This document shows positions 1 through 12,427 of a DNA stretch of 64,000 nucleotides, one piece after another. A program made the translations under genes and the position numbers. The stretch comes from Drechslera avenae. Its lineage: Eukaryota; Ascomycota; Dothideomycetes; Pleosporales; Pleosporaceae. Under the pieces are notes generated by a model that worked only from the letters and a program-made list of their open reading frames with translations, was not told the DNA's origin and made no database searches. The stretch spans positions 124,001 through 188,000 of the forward strand of contig JAXRVH010000007.1 in the NCBI GenBank assembly GCA_034640345.1, read 5' to 3'. Within the stretch, counting starts at the first letter, position 1. Each line of letters starts with the position of its first letter.

Positions 1-533
1 ACTGGTTTCGAGCAGCTTCGACACCCGTTCACCTGTCGTTCTATCTCGGCTCCGCTCCTACCGGCGGTATGGCGACTGCCAGCACGACTCAAGTCTGTCG
101 TCCGAATATCCGCCGTTGCATGTGATTGGCGCGATAGTCTGTCTCGAGGCTTGGTATCATTTCGCGCAGCGGACGCTCATACGGCTAACGCCGATCCACG
201 CCGCGACTAGCCAAACAAGCTTCCTGTCCCCCCCAGCGCAGGGGGAAATGAAGAACCAGAGACTGAAAATGCTGCGCCTCATATACCCGGGGGCCCTGCA
301 ACAGCCTTGTACAACTCACCGTCTGCCGTCCGCTACTCAACCACTCCGTCTTCGCGACGTACATTACACTCTTTTTTTTTGCGGCTGCGCTCCGTATCTG
401 TTCTCTAGTCACTCTTTTATCGCTCCAGTGTGCACACATACGTCCGTCTAAATATACATTCTCTTATTCGATAATTTAATCCCTGTCCTACCGTACACAT
501 TCTCCGCCCCACGCTAAACAGCGAACACGAAGC
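1..533. other. Intergenic, left edge
   Basis: No open frame here resembles a known protein. The stretch is pyrimidine-rich towards its right end and includes a short T-run near 370. It is probably the promoter and leader of the secreted-protein gene that starts at 534. Confidence 0.5.
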
Positions 534-1414
534 ATGCGTCAATCAATCGCTACATTCACTCTGCTACTAGCCAGCACGGCTTGTGCACAGGATGTCGTCA
601 GCTTCTTCTTCCCAGGTGGTACGCGCTCCTCTCTCTCTTTCTCTCTCTTCCCCCGACCCCCTTCGTACTCACCCCGCCCGTACACACACACAAACAAAAC
701 GCCACAACAAAACGTGCCCTCTTTATAGACTAACCTTGACCTCCCCAAATAGGCTACGATGGCGTCGACCCCGTCGCAACAATCAACGTCGCAAACCCCT
801 CGACAACCGAATTCCACATCGCCTGCCCCACGGGCGTCAAGACAATGGACTGTGGCTGGGGCCCCGGCCTCGACGTGACCATCCTCAGCCAAACGCGCTT
901 TCAGGCCGAAATGTCCACCGAAGGCGTAAGCATGAGCTTGGGCTGCGACTACAACAAAAAGTCCATCCAGATGACATGCACTGTAGCCCAGAAGGGCGGG
1001 AACGATGACACGGACGGGAAGCCCGTCACCGCTACCCTGTCAAAGGAGGATGTCAAGTTCCTCACGGCCACCGTGGTCGAGGGCCAGAGTTTGCTGAGCG
1101 GGAGCGGGAGTGGCAGCGCAACGAGTACGAGGGCTAGTGCCGCCCCACAGAGTACGGCTTCGCCTGCTGTCGCGGCGGCTACCACCACTTCTGCGGCTGC
1201 TTCGGCAAAGAGCGCAACAAGTACGGGCTCGATGACGCCTAGTGGGTCTGTGTCATCGACAGGCGTGGCTTCTGCTTCTTCTTCTTCGAGCGCATTAGCT
1301 ACCCAGAGTAGTTCTGCGTCTGCCCCGGAGAGCACTGGTGCCGCTACCAAGTACGGCATTCAAAGCTCTGCGCTACTTGCGCTGGTAGCCGCCGCAGCTC
1401 TTCACTTGTGGTGA
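534..1414 (+). CDS. GPI-anchored Ser/Thr-rich secreted protein
   Basis: Two exons, 534-618 and 753-1414, give 248 residues. The donor is GTACGC at 619 and the acceptor AATAG ends at 752. The join gives SFFFPGGYDGVDPVA, a start to the mature protein that I associate with a family of Ser/Thr-rich ascomycete surface proteins (from memory). Residues 1-18 are a signal peptide ending in TACA. A folded part of about 120 residues with several cysteines follows. Then comes a long Ser/Ala/Thr-rich spacer and a hydrophobic C-terminal tail (SALLALVAAAALHLW), the usual pattern for GPI attachment. The protein probably sits in the plasma membrane or cell wall. Its molecular function is unknown. The next gene is convergent and has a similar secreted, Ser/Thr-rich design. 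Confidence 0.82.
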
Positions 1415-1690
1415 GCGGATTTGCCATCTTCACTGGTGTGAGAAATGATTTTGTAAATGAGGAATTGGTAAACGAGGCATGCATGTAGAGAGGCTGTGAT
1501 GCTGACTCGTCCGTCTGACCCGTCCATTATGATATACTCCAGTCCTACTACACAAGGTCGTTCCTCCAAGCCAATTACCCTATTGCACATTGTCACTTGC
1601 TTCTCTCACGCCAGCCCTCTCAAATTTAAATACATCTCCACACAAACACATCTACCCACTTCCTCTGACACTTGATCGCTTCCCCACTTC

Positions 1691-2445
1691 CTACATCACC
1701 AAAGCTGCCCATCCGACAAGACCAGCAACAACAGCCGGAGCCCTGACCGCATCCGCAGCAGCAGTGAACTCTGGTAGGGTAGGGACTGCTGTAAACGACC
1801 CAGTCCCAACAACAGAAGTGCCAGTTGGCTCGTCGGAGGCGGTAGGGGACGGGACTTCAGGTACCGCAATACTGCTCCCATCAATTACCGACACGGTGAT
1901 CGGTTCATCGGGTGGAGCAAAACTGCTCTCTCCAATATCTGTAGCTGTATCTGTAGGCGTATCCGTAGGCGTATCCGATGTCGGTGATGTTTCGGTCTCG
2001 ATGTTGGTTGTTGTCTCAGTAGTCGTATCCTCTGGTGCTGCAATACTGCTCTCTACCGTCTCCGTCGCAGGGGTCGACTCCTGGGGAACCGTAATAGTAC
2101 CAAGATCGCTGGTGACGCTCGAAGGAACGTGACTAACGGGGATGGTGCGGATAGAGGTGACGGTGACGATCACTGTCGAGCATGGTTCTGCGTCTAAACA
2201 GTCGCTGGGCTCTGGAAGGGGAATGACGACGGTGGGGGTAGACACCAGATAGTTATCCGTGGATGCTGGAGGAATCGGAGCTGGCTTGTTAGTATGGAAG
2301 GCCTCTTTGGTTCCAAAGGCAACATACCATAGCTCATGGAAGCGAGGTCGCCATTATGCCTAGCTATAGCGATATTCGAACTCTTAGGGGGCGCCATTGC
2401 AACAGCAATGGCGACAAAGCTAGCAAGGGTGAATATATCCTTCAT
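1691..2445 (-). CDS. Secreted Thr/Ser/Pro-rich protein, probable GPI anchor
   Basis: Two exons on the minus strand, 2445-2328 and 2280-1691, are separated by a 47-bp intron with a GTATGT donor and a TACTAAC branch site. They encode 235 residues. The N-terminus (MKDIFTLASFVAIAVAMA) is a signal peptide. The body is low-complexity Thr/Ser/Pro/Glu with short repeats such as TPTDTPTDTATD, and one Cys pair near residue 75. The C-terminus ends in a hydrophobic stretch (VVAGLVGWAALVM) consistent with GPI attachment. This looks like a cell-wall mannoprotein type. No catalytic domain is visible. It is convergent with the GPI-anchored gene at 534-1414, with about 275 bp between them. Confidence 0.75.
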
Positions 2446-3138
2446 CTCAGAGGCCCGTTGTTTGACGTTGTGATATACTGCTGTTGGTCGTAGATGCCAA
2501 AAACGAGTCTCGGGTACGTTCAGGAAGAAACCAGCGAGTACGTAGGGATCCCATCAATGTTTATAATGGCAAATGGCCAACACATCACCCTGTCCCATCG
2601 CGCCATCCTGGATATCTCTCATCTCCACTAAACCGGCAGTTCGGTGTTGGGAGTCGTACAAACTGGAGAAACAGCCTCCTTTGGTCGGTGATGGTTGGTT
2701 GCTGGCCACAGATACCACGTGAACGATTCCCAAGCTGGCATATTGGTTACACCACATTAGTGAACCGTGCCGCTTGTGTAAGAAATATGCGCTGCCACCG
2801 CGATCCCGCAACTGATCAAACTTGGAAAATAGATATAATTGGCCCGGCCTTATGGAGCAGGTTTAGTTCCAGCGTACTATGGAACGTGACCATGGTTGCT
2901 AATCGAGACAATAGTCTTTGTGCAGCTGTAGAGCAATGCTAAAGGCTGAGATTGTTGTGGCCAAGCGATTGTTTGTCACAGGTGTGGTGCGCGTTCGACA
3001 CAGACCAGTAGCGTAATGATCAAATCTAGACGCTGACGAGGCGATTGCTCTTTATTGAGAACAGAGTCAGTCATGAGCCGGTGATGACATGAACATATCC
3101 TGCTATTGACGGCAATTTCCATGGTGCGTTTGAGCCGC
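2446..3138. other. Intergenic
   Basis: This is the upstream region of the minus-strand secreted gene and the 3' side of the membrane-protein gene. A plus-strand frame at 2484-2942 is open but has no recognisable features. No repeat is evident. Confidence 0.45.
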
Positions 3139-4477
3139 TCAATCTGTGTTCGCTATTCGAGTAGGTAACAGCACGGGCTCCAGTCGAGCCATTTGTGGTA
3201 CTCTTCCCAAAATTCCAGTGGCACTTGAGATCTCGCTGCTTCCAGAAAGGTTTTCCTCGTCAATCTTCTCAGCTGCCTGGGTATCGTAGATACTGGGGCC
3301 TTCTCCGGGACTTGTACCAGCTTCTTTATTGATCGTAGGCTTACGAAGAGGCGTCTCGGAATCTGGTATGGACGTGGTCTGTATAGAGACATCTTCCGGC
3401 ACCCTAACTCGAACATCCTCTTGTGGGAAGACTACATGTTCTCCACCAAAGAGGCCACGAATGAGTGAAAGTCGTTGCCTAGGTACTTCTGCGAATAGGT
3501 TTGTGTTGAGCACGTCCGCACCAGGTGATGATTTGTAGGTTAACAATAGCTCGGGATCGCAAACCATGTGTCGGTTTTCCAACACAATCGTCTTTATGAG
3601 ATGGGCCATTGACATCTCAATGTTGAGTTTGACTATGTAGGCCAGCGGATGGAACATTGCGTACACAAATCCATTGGGAATGCTCATCGCTCCAATGATC
3701 ATGATGTCTAATGAAAGAGAAACCACAATCATGCGTTTGTTGAAGCGGACTAGACGATTGTATTTGGTCAAGCCGTTTCTCACTAGGTCCGCTTTCACCA
3801 CGCGAATGAAGTAGTAGTTTAGGTAGCCGTCAAGAAGCAGGAACAGTACCTTTTCTGTTCGGTCCCAGATGGAATTGATGCGTATCCATCTGATATGAGT
3901 TAGCAAGAATGCCAAATATTGGTCAACAGCGCTTACCTGTCACTTATCTGGAGGCGTGCAGGTATCCAGATGCAGAAAACGCTGATGTTGATCAATGTGA
4001 TGATGACTGCGGTTACCACAGTAAGGCGTCGTCCTCGATTTCTGTCTTGGAGAATGATTCGGATGCGGTTGATGATGATTTGAGGCAACAATTGAATCTG
4101 GAAGACCCAGCATAGCACTGCGAATGTCAGCTGATGAGACGTATAAATGCTGCACCATACTTGCAGATAGCCATGAAGAAGTAAAAGCTCGGCCTTATGA
4201 TTCTCAAGAGATAAAGCAAGCAAATAATGGAGAGCGCTACCGAGGATGCCAGCTCAAGCCATATCATCCAGATGTAGGTGCTCTTTAGGGGGTTTCGACA
4301 TGATTTCGTCTGCCGGACAGCGATGAAAGCCGCAGATAAAGCGAAGAGATTGGCCAACCCGAAAGCCGTTCCGGCAATAGTCAAATCGGAGGTAGTCACA
4401 CGTAGGACCTGATAGTTGTCGCGAACAAACGGACCCCAAGGTACAAAGCCTGGAGGTGCAGCAATCTCTCCGCCCAT
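3139..4477 (-). CDS. Multi-span integral membrane protein, function unknown
   Basis: Three exons on the minus strand, 4477-4156, 4117-3937 and 3889-3139, give 417 residues. The second intron (47 bp, GTAAGC...ATCAG) is clear. The first is only 38 bp (GTGCAG...CGCAG) and is inferred, because the conserved membrane segment must run from RPSFYFF into FQIQLLPQIIINR. About seven hydrophobic segments are followed by a cytosolic, Ser/Pro/Glu-rich tail of roughly 140 residues. The pattern (KSTYIWM...LLPQIIINR...ISDRWIRIN) matches a family of fungal seven-helix proteins with no assigned role that are common in Pezizomycotina. It could be a receptor-like protein, but nothing in the sequence proves that. 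Confidence 0.72.
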
Positions 4478-5640
4478 AAGGGAGTTTTAGAGCGCACTAG
4501 ACGCGAACGGAGTGCGATGCATGGTTGCATGGGAAGCGGAAGCGTAGGGAGGACGTGATGAAAACCCTGGAAGGAAACCCGTCAGAAGAAAAACTTGAAT
4601 GCATGCCGTAGTCAGTAGCTAAAAGGGTTGCGGAGCCGAATACGCTACCCCACAGCCTTGTAATGGAATGTCCCGGCACCACTCAACCGAGAACCATTTG
4701 TCTGGGTGTTGTATGCTCAGTCCACACGTCAGCCATGAACGGCCCGGAGCCACATCGGAGACTCCGCCTATGATCACTAGGAGCCTCCCAATCGAACAGG
4801 AACATATGAGAAAACTTTGACTGAGGCATCCCAACCATGGTGCTCGCATCGAGTCGGCAATCGCATCCGCGCACGCTGATTGGACAAGAACATTGGTGCG
4901 TCGGGACGGCTTCGGTGCTGTTATTGCTGACGTCGGGACATTTTTCTCAGCTGCCATGTGTCACGATGATCATGGAACGATGGGTGCGGAGCGTTGTTTT
5001 CTTTTCTGAGCACAGATAGAGTTGAGGATCTCTGAAGGATGGGTGATGCGTAGTCGCTGTGCGCTTTGATGCTCCAGCAATTGCGAAGGCTGGAAAGCCC
5101 AACTGCTATCATTGCATTCATAACGGTCGCGCTTTATATGTATCGGCGCAGATGTGTGCCCAGCAAGTGGTGAGGAGACGCTGGTCTGGCGAGCGGCGGA
5201 AACGTGATGAGAAGATCGTGACGTATGCCAAGGCTTGTGCTGGCATCGGAGACTATTGTGAGCAGGCTCCCATCGAAAATTGCGCGCGTCGCTGGCGATA
5301 ACAAAAGAAAGTATAATTCGAACTTGAGGATTCCGCATCATTTGCTCGTTGGTCGTCTTCCAGGATTTATACCTGTCTACTCAGGTGGCACCGATTACAT
5401 GGACTTTTTCAAATCAAAGGTCCATTCTTGCAGCGTTCTGCTCTCTTAGGTAACCGAGTTGTCGCAAACACCCATATTAAGGCCCGTATTCGCGCCTGTA
5501 TAAGTCCGACAGTAGACCTAAATGTCTGATTGTGCATTGACGAAGCGTATATTGATCTACGATACTTGCTTAGCTCTTCCATAGTGTTGCGGTCTATGAC
5601 AGGTGTTGCTTCTCTAATCAATCTCCCATCTGTCTCCCCA
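4478..5640. other. Intergenic
   Basis: 1.16 kb without a supported gene. Small frames on both strands (for example 4619-4957 minus and 4970-5341 minus) overlap one another and lack domains, signal peptides or plausible splice partners. This is probably promoter of the membrane-protein gene and 3' region of the PQ-loop gene. Confidence 0.45.
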
Positions 5641-6639
5641 CTACACAACAGCATTCGGAACAGTTTTCGGTATTATGTCCTCCGAATCTACAACTGTCTT
5701 TGCACCGTCGGCGTCGGCGTGCTCTTTCCCCCTTTCTGTGCTCTTTTTGAAGAAAGTAAGCCTAAGCTTCTTCTCGACGTCAATACCCCTAGCTTGCCAC
5801 TCTGCAGTCTCCTCGAACTCATCAAATGTTTCCCCAGCGTCCTTTGCCCGTCTCCGCATCTCACGGGTCCTCAACAACCACACGAGATGCGAGGCGACCA
5901 TGCCCATCTCAATCGCACAACTGTTCCCATTGTCAGACCCTTGCTTCGGTTGCTCAAATAAATCTTCACTTACCAAAGTGCATACATGGTCCCAAAAAGG
6001 ACATCAAACTCCTTTTGCGCCACGAGCGCCATCAACGAGAAGAAAGCACCGTTCCAATCAATCGCCAAAAACACAAAGTCGATGCCTACAACCCTACCCC
6101 GCCTTTTCAGCAACTCAAAGGGGATAGGCAGATACCCGGAAATCAGGGTAAGGAAAGCAATGACACCAACGAACAACACCGCCCACTGTGCTCCACCCCG
6201 CGAGTACGGCCCTCGAATGGCAAACACGAGACCGGCCTCTATACCCGCAAAGAGACCCAGAAGACCCAGGAGGAGCAGTGTCGCAGTCCAAGTCCGCCAC
6301 TTCCTACCTACACGTCAGCCCGTACCTTGACACCCACGTAATTTGCATACAAAAAGCATACCTTCCATACACTAGGCACTGCGCCCAGCTCACACCACAC
6401 AAGACGCAAAAGCACTGCGGCTGCACCATGAGCGGGACGTTGAACTGCTGCACGATTGCGTAGACGCCGAATGGCACGCCGCTGATGGACCAGAGCAGCA
6501 TCATTGATTCTGGAAGCCCTACCGTGCTTTTGGTGCGGTAGTTGCGTAGGATTTGTGGCACGAGTTGGACGCACCAGAACACTGTCCCGATTGTGCCGAG
6601 GACGTTTGCGGTGAGGGGGATGGACGTTTGCGGCGCCAT
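5641..6639 (-). CDS. PQ-loop repeat membrane transporter
   Basis: Three exons on the minus strand, 6639-6362, 6303-5974 and 5920-5641, give 295 residues. The introns are 58 bp (GTATGC...GGTAG) and 53 bp (GTAAGT...AACAG). The first PQ-loop motif lies at residues 25-42 (QLVPQILRNYRTKSTVGL), inside an early helix. The second copy near the middle is degenerate (DWNGAFFSLMALV), as in several fungal members. About seven hydrophobic segments precede a charged, Lys/Glu-rich cytosolic tail. Characterised PQ-loop proteins export amino acids or sugars across vacuolar/lysosomal or plasma membranes, for example the cystinosin and YPQ groups. The substrate here cannot be read from the sequence. Neighbours on both sides are also membrane proteins on the same strand. 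Confidence 0.82.
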
Positions 6640-7372
6640 GGTAGGTGTATATGGTATAGTGGAAGGGATGTTGAGGATTAGTGCCTAGAGGGAATATGGC
6701 GGGGATGGTGGGTTAGAGAGACGGAGATTGTAGAGTTTGTAAATCACGTATGTATACAAAGTAGACAAAGAGTGTTTCAAGACTATCTCTTGCGAACTGG
6801 CAGTGTCTAGGGATGTCTTAACCCAGTTATTGTTGTTATTGTTGTTGTTCTTGTTGAGAGAAAGGGTGGCAAGGAAGCAGCTACCCAGCTTTCCAACGGC
6901 GCCTATCTATGAATCCCCGCTTGGTTTTTTAGAGAGGGAACGGTTAATAGCAGTCGACGACGTTTTCAGCGTCTATATAATCGTACAAAGCGCGTTTGAT
7001 TTGCGAAGCCATGGGCACGCTACACGGGAAACAGCAAGAAAAGAGCATGTCGTGCATGAAGCGGGTCGAGCGCATGCCCCACTTTAGGTTTGCCGCCCCA
7101 AAATCTCGCTGGCATCTCCGGTACAGTTGAACGACAGCAGATAAGTCGGTCTTTACACGTGATCGAAAATGAAAAAAAAATATGTTACAAACTGTGTAAT
7201 GTCGTTCCTATACCATGCAAACATAGCCATAGGCAGAAAGAGAAGAAGGGAATAGGATCAATGTCATTGATGATATTAAAATATCATAGCTAGAAAAGAG
7301 CATTGCCATGTCATTATCGTCGGCTCATATATGCCAAAGTGGACCAGACTTCTTGTTCATGGCAAGCAACCT
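6640..7372. other. Intergenic
   Basis: Contains a short TTG/TTA-rich stretch (about 6826-6855) and otherwise no coding signal. It is the promoter of the PQ-loop gene (minus) and the 3' region of the MFS gene. Confidence 0.45.
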
Positions 7373-9250
7373 TCAGGCAAGTCCATTTGCACTACGCGCA
7401 CTTTGCTTTCGCTGCATCTTCGCACGTTTCGCTTCCTCATACCTGTTCTCGCCGCCAGGAACACCACGCACGACACTACCTCTGCGCGAGTGTGGCATAG
7501 ACCCGCCTTGCTGAGCAAACGAGTTGGCTCTTGATCCGTATATTCCAGGCAAACTGCTGACGCGACGACCACCAGTATCGTCACGAGCAGCACTCAGCTG
7601 TTGCGCGAATGGACTGCGCTTTCTCAGCTCGGGTCCCTTCCAGTAAATCACGTAGACGGATACAACAAGTAGAAGGGAGATGCCGAAAAGGATCGTCGAC
7701 GCATATGCAAGATGATTCTCGCCACCAATATTCTGGAAGAAAGGTGTCGCGGGAAGAGTGAGGACACCAGCGAGAAAGTCACGAGCCCAGCCGTTGCCGC
7801 CTGTTGCGGATGCTGAGTAGGGACCATAGGCGCAGATCATGTAATCAATGGTAGCCATGTAGATGGCATAGTTGGCGATGCCAATGATAGCCGAACCGAT
7901 CAATGAGCCCATCCAGTGGATTGGCGGGCCAGTTGAGGTCCATGCGAAGATGATAAGACCAATTGGGAGACAGGGTGCCGTGTATAACAACCACCAGAGA
8001 CGGGCCTCATACTGCGAGCGCTCATCCTCAGGGCGCTCGCGTCGCAGGCGCTCGTTGCGCTTTATGGCTGGGAAAAAAGAGAACCATGCAATGAAGTAGC
8101 CGATACCGATAGCCACAAAGGCGAGACCAACGGCGAAAGGTGCAAAGTCCCATTGGGCGTATACGAGCGCATACGACTGGAGGAACATGAAGATGATGGC
8201 ATCGGAGAAACCTGACAGCAGAGATAGTACCAGCACGATTGGTTCAGTGAGGAACATGCGGAAGGGCCGGACCCAAGTGGTGAGAATCTCGTGCACACTG
8301 AAGCGCTCCTTGAATGTCTTTAGTTCATTTGGTCCCCAGATATTGTTTGGCTTGCCGTTCTTGTCGCCCTCAGCACGACGCTTCTTGGCGATGCGATCCA
8401 GGAGGATTGTGGTACGGGTCTCGGGAACGAAGATGGCATGGGCGATCTGGACAGCACCGCCAAAAATCAGCTGTATCCAAATGTTCCACCTCCAAGCAAG
8501 GAACTCTTCGACGAAGCCGCCGACGATGGGGCCGAGGACTGAACCGCCGACAGACGAAAAGACGATAAACGCAACGGCGTACTGCTGGTTGTCACTAGAC
8601 ACATTAGCGGCGCATGTGAGATTGAGCAGATGCACTTACGGTTCCCACATATCGGCCACCATGGCTAGTGTGACTGAACCACCGGCGGTGGAGAGACCAC
8701 CAAGTGCACGGAATGCAAGGATAGTCCCAAAATTGGGGGCGATGCCCACTGGAATTTGCCAGATGTTGACAAAGAATAAACTAAGCTGGAGGATAGGCCA
8801 GCGTCCCAACTCTTCACTCCAGGGTGCCCACAGCTCGCAACCGAAGGCATATGTGATCAAGAAGATGGCCGCACCAAGACGTGCGGCTTGCGCACTAACG
8901 CCGAATTCCGACGATATACCGGTAACCGCGTTGGAATACAGAGACGTATTGAAGTTCATGCTGACTTGTACGAGGAAGATGATACTAAGAATAGTCCATT
9001 TCTTCCAGGTGGGGAAGCAAAACCCCAGCTCATCGTAGCAGTCCTCCTCGGTGATCTCGTAGCGATCGTATGTGCCATACTTTGCATAGTGTTCCCGGTC
9101 CGCGGCGGTGATGGCATGATCCAACGCGTTCTCAGCGTGGTGCCGGTCGTGGTCAGATCCGGTGCTCTTCTTCTCGGCATCAATGGCCTCGTTCTGATTT
9201 ACAAGATCCGCATCATGGACGGTAGGCTTTGTTTCCGCAGCGGAAGCCAT
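7373..9250 (-). CDS. MFS transporter (DHA1-like multidrug/polyamine type)
   Basis: Two exons on the minus strand, 9250-8640 and 8594-7373, are joined across a 45-bp intron (GTAAGT...TCTAG) and give 610 residues. A charged cytosolic N-terminus of about 90 residues is followed by 12 hydrophobic segments. Motifs typical of fungal drug:H+ antiporters are visible: WAPWSEELGRWPI in the TM2-TM3 loop (motif A region), RALGGLSTAGGS in the TM4 region, and GSVLGPIVGGF (the antiporter motif C region). The C-tail is Ser/Arg-rich and probably regulatory. The family exports toxic compounds, polyamines or secondary metabolites at the plasma membrane. The substrate is unknown. No biosynthetic cluster surrounds it, so it may serve general efflux. 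Confidence 0.88.
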
Positions 9251-10325
9251 GTTGTCGGAAACAAGGCGCGCGGGGGGTTGTCGATGGCTAGATAACTAAG
9301 CCCCGGGGAATCAATTACGTGGGGGTTAAGTTGGGATAATCCGGGGTAGAATGAACAAATTACCACGTCACGGTGAGCGACAGAAGGAACTTTATAAGGT
9401 AGCGCGGGCCCCGCGGTGAAGGAGTGATGGCGTGGTCGCGCGCGATCAAGGAGCGCGGTGCATATTGTGCATGTCATGAGCCACATGCCCAACCATGGGA
9501 CGTCATACTACATCCTTCAAAGCTTACGGGCTGTGCCGCTATGGCGCGTTTGTGTTAGATGCCGTTGGACACTGTTCCCATAGGCTCTCGGACTAGGCAA
9601 TGTAGCAGTGAGTGTGGGCCAAAGGCTAAGCAAGGCAGATCGACCCAAAAGCACATTTGAACAAGAGGCACAGTCAGAAGCTGTGTAGATTGATGGTGCG
9701 TAAAAATCCACGATACGTCATGGTGACATTCAGCTCAAGTCGCACTTTTCCCGCCGTGCAAGCGACAACATCAACGAGAACTTGGCGCTCCAGCCTCCAA
9801 GCCCTCAAGTGTTTACACAGTACGAAGCCTCAAGGGAGGCGCACCAAGCAGCAGTGATCGCCCTTGCCAAGCCGTGCCAATTGTCTTAGTCCTGTTTTTC
9901 GATTTCACTCGATATCGCGCATGACGTCAGGCCAGCTCTCGCTTTGGGGCGGGTGGCCTCGGCCGCCTCATCCTCTTCGCATCTCCCGTGGCCCATACTG
10001 TACAGCACCACAACTTCCGCGGCGCGCCACCGTTGTCATTTTCTTTGTGCTCCACCTCCATCTGTCTCCGTTTTTTGCACGTTTTGCACGTGGGGCTTCC
10101 AATACAGTGGGTTCGGCCGTTGTCCACACTTGTTGGCGCGTGATTGTGGCGGTCGGATTACCTCTTCTGAAAGCTCCGATATCTCCGAGCGGTCGCTCAC
10201 GTGCTCCGAGTGCGCACTCGATGTCGGAGCCCCGATGATGGCTTGTGGATCCAATGGAAATAATAAATGATATTTTCTTTGGTCATGTGTGTATCGGCAG
10301 TAGATGCGGTACTCGGTACGCTGAC
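9251..10325. other. Intergenic
   Basis: 1.07 kb between the MFS start and the esterase stop. Overlapping small frames at 9864-10270 show no domain. The GC-rich part near 9940-10240 carries short inverted-repeat-like runs. The right part is probably 3' UTR of the esterase, the left part the MFS promoter. Confidence 0.45.
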
Positions 10326-12152
10326 TCAGTCCCTTTTTTGCCCCTGCAGGAGGCCAAACGGCGTAAACGCTTTCCCTCTCATGCTCTTCCAGCTTTCAAC
10401 AAGTACCTCGCATCTTGTCCAGCTTGTCTCCATCATATTTTCATGATCCTCGACTTTCTTTTCCAACCACCCTTCCCTGTCATCCGCTACTGCGATTAGT
10501 TCGTCTCCTTTGCCCGTATATTTGTACTCGCTCCACGGTGTCCTGCCGTTTGCAAAACTGATCCATCGTTGTGAATGTTGCGTCGATATATTTTTGAGCC
10601 TCTGGTTGGGATATCGGAACTGGAAAGTTTTGAAAACGAAGTAGACGTCGACCCAGTGATGGGGCTGCTGGTATAGTACGCTTCCCGGGAAGGGGTTGCG
10701 AACATCGAAGACGTACCGGTACACTTTCTTGCCACTATGTGTTGTGAGATACTGAGACAACATGTGTGTTGGCGCTGAGATAGTTAACAATGGCTCTTTG
10801 TCGATGCAAACTATCACGTTACCATCGAAGACTACATCGCCTATCCACCGTAGAGCTGCTGTAAGGAACAGATTCTGGTCCATATCTGGCGTTATACCAT
10901 ACGCCTGACTGAGTAGCTCGGCACTCTTGTCGCCATATTGCGCCGTAATGCCGGAGAGAAACGCCCCTGGCGTGACGCCAGCAAATCTTTCCGTCATTGT
11001 CGTGCCCTATCCCATGTAGTTGAGTTTCGCTCCTGTCGTGTAACGGGCCGCAGTCTTACCTCAAAACCCGTGGTTCCAACGACAATCTCACCAACCCACT
11101 CGCAGTTGCCAATCAACTCTGGTATTCTATCCCAAGTCACTGAATCTGCCTGGTTTCCAAACCACTGCTGATCTTGCACAGAAAGCCACACGGACCCGTT
11201 GATGAGGATCTGGGCTGAGGCTTCGACAAGCTTCTGGGCTTCCACGTCTCCAAGGCGTTGTAGGCCAGCCTCTCCTTGTTCCTCAATACCCAGGGCCTTC
11301 AGGAGCGCATTGTACGTTTTGTTCGCGTCTTCGGGTGAGCTTGGTGCGGTTGTCGGTCCGATTACTCCAGACATGAGAATCGCTCTTTGGAACAATGGGC
11401 CAGAGGGTGGTGGGGCAGACAGCATATGAGCACATATGGACATAGATCCTGCAGACTCTCCAAACACCGTGACTCTGTTGCTATCTCCGCCGAACCCCCC
11501 AATAAACTTCTGGATCCAGACAAGGGCATTGCGCTGGTCGTTCAGCGCTCGGTTGCCATTGCCGGGCTCTGGCGTATGCAAGTAACCAAACGCACCTAAT
11601 CGATACTGTATGCTTGCGGAAATAATGGGCTGAGAGTCAAGGAGTGATTGGTCGACCATGAGCGCTGTATTGTGCTGTTCATCGATCTTCCCAAGGACGA
11701 AGCCGCCGCCATGTATGTACACCAGAACGGGGAGTTTAGGAGAAGAGCCAGCAGATTGAAGACATGAGAGTGGTATGTTGAGTTGCAGAATGAGACATTT
11801 GAATTCGTCTGATGGAGCTGGAGATACCTCTCCAGGAAATGGGCCACCACCAGTAGCTTCATCGGGAAATATTTGTGGACACGCGTACCTGGCGACTGTT
11901 AGTCTATAAGGTGTATCGCAAGCTTCCTACGATAAGGCAGAGTAGGAATGCTGGCAGTTACCCAGCTTGTGTAAAGTCATCCTTTCCAGAAAGGCTATCC
12001 GCAAGGACTGATTGCTTGAAGCGCCCCGGGATTGTAGCGTAAGTTATTGCGCGGAATTGTACCACGTTATTCGGTGCGATTATTCCAGTCATGGACCCTA
12101 GTTTGGCATGATGGAATGTGAATTTGGATGTTATTCCCGTTTGTGAAGACAT
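10326..12152 (-). CDS. Type-B carboxylesterase (alpha/beta hydrolase)
   Basis: Three exons on the minus strand, 12152-11962, 11888-11060 and 11006-10326, encode 566 residues. The introns are 73 bp and 53 bp. The oxyanion-hole motif YIHGGGFV and the nucleophile elbow FGESAGS (Ser about 208) are in exon 2. The acidic residue (GTTGFEG, Glu 340) is the last codon before intron 2. The catalytic His lies in PHHWVDVYFVF (about 455). All three triad positions are therefore present, which supports an active esterase. No signal peptide is visible, so it is probably intracellular, unlike many fungal lipases of this fold. Substrate unknown. The neighbouring upstream gene on the same strand is a small cysteine-rich secreted protein. 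Confidence 0.85.
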
Positions 12153-12427
12153 ATCTGGTAATTGCTAGAGCGAAAATCACTGACAATACGAGGTGTATAC
12201 GCAAAGGGGAAACAAGTAGAGAGATGGCTGGCTGCCAGTTTTATGATGATAGCTGCCTAAAACAGGAAACTAGGCCCGATGAGCCGAGAAGGCCATTTAA
12301 ACCTAGACAAATACTCGCTTATCGAGCACCTTCGAAAGACAAGGAACAACCACTCTCGAAAACTGATAACCAACTTCCGTCTATATGTTCTCAATAACGC
12401 GATCAAGACTCGCAGATTACTATTACT

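Noticed and set aside
2484..2942. 152-codon plus-strand frame
   Set aside because: No domain, signal peptide or compositional bias; lies in a promoter interval.
4970..5341. 123-codon minus-strand frame and its neighbours
   Set aside because: Overlaps frames on the other strand of equal quality; no recognisable motif.
8187..9038. 283-codon plus-strand frame
   Set aside because: Exact antisense of the MFS transporter; runs across its intron and has no features.
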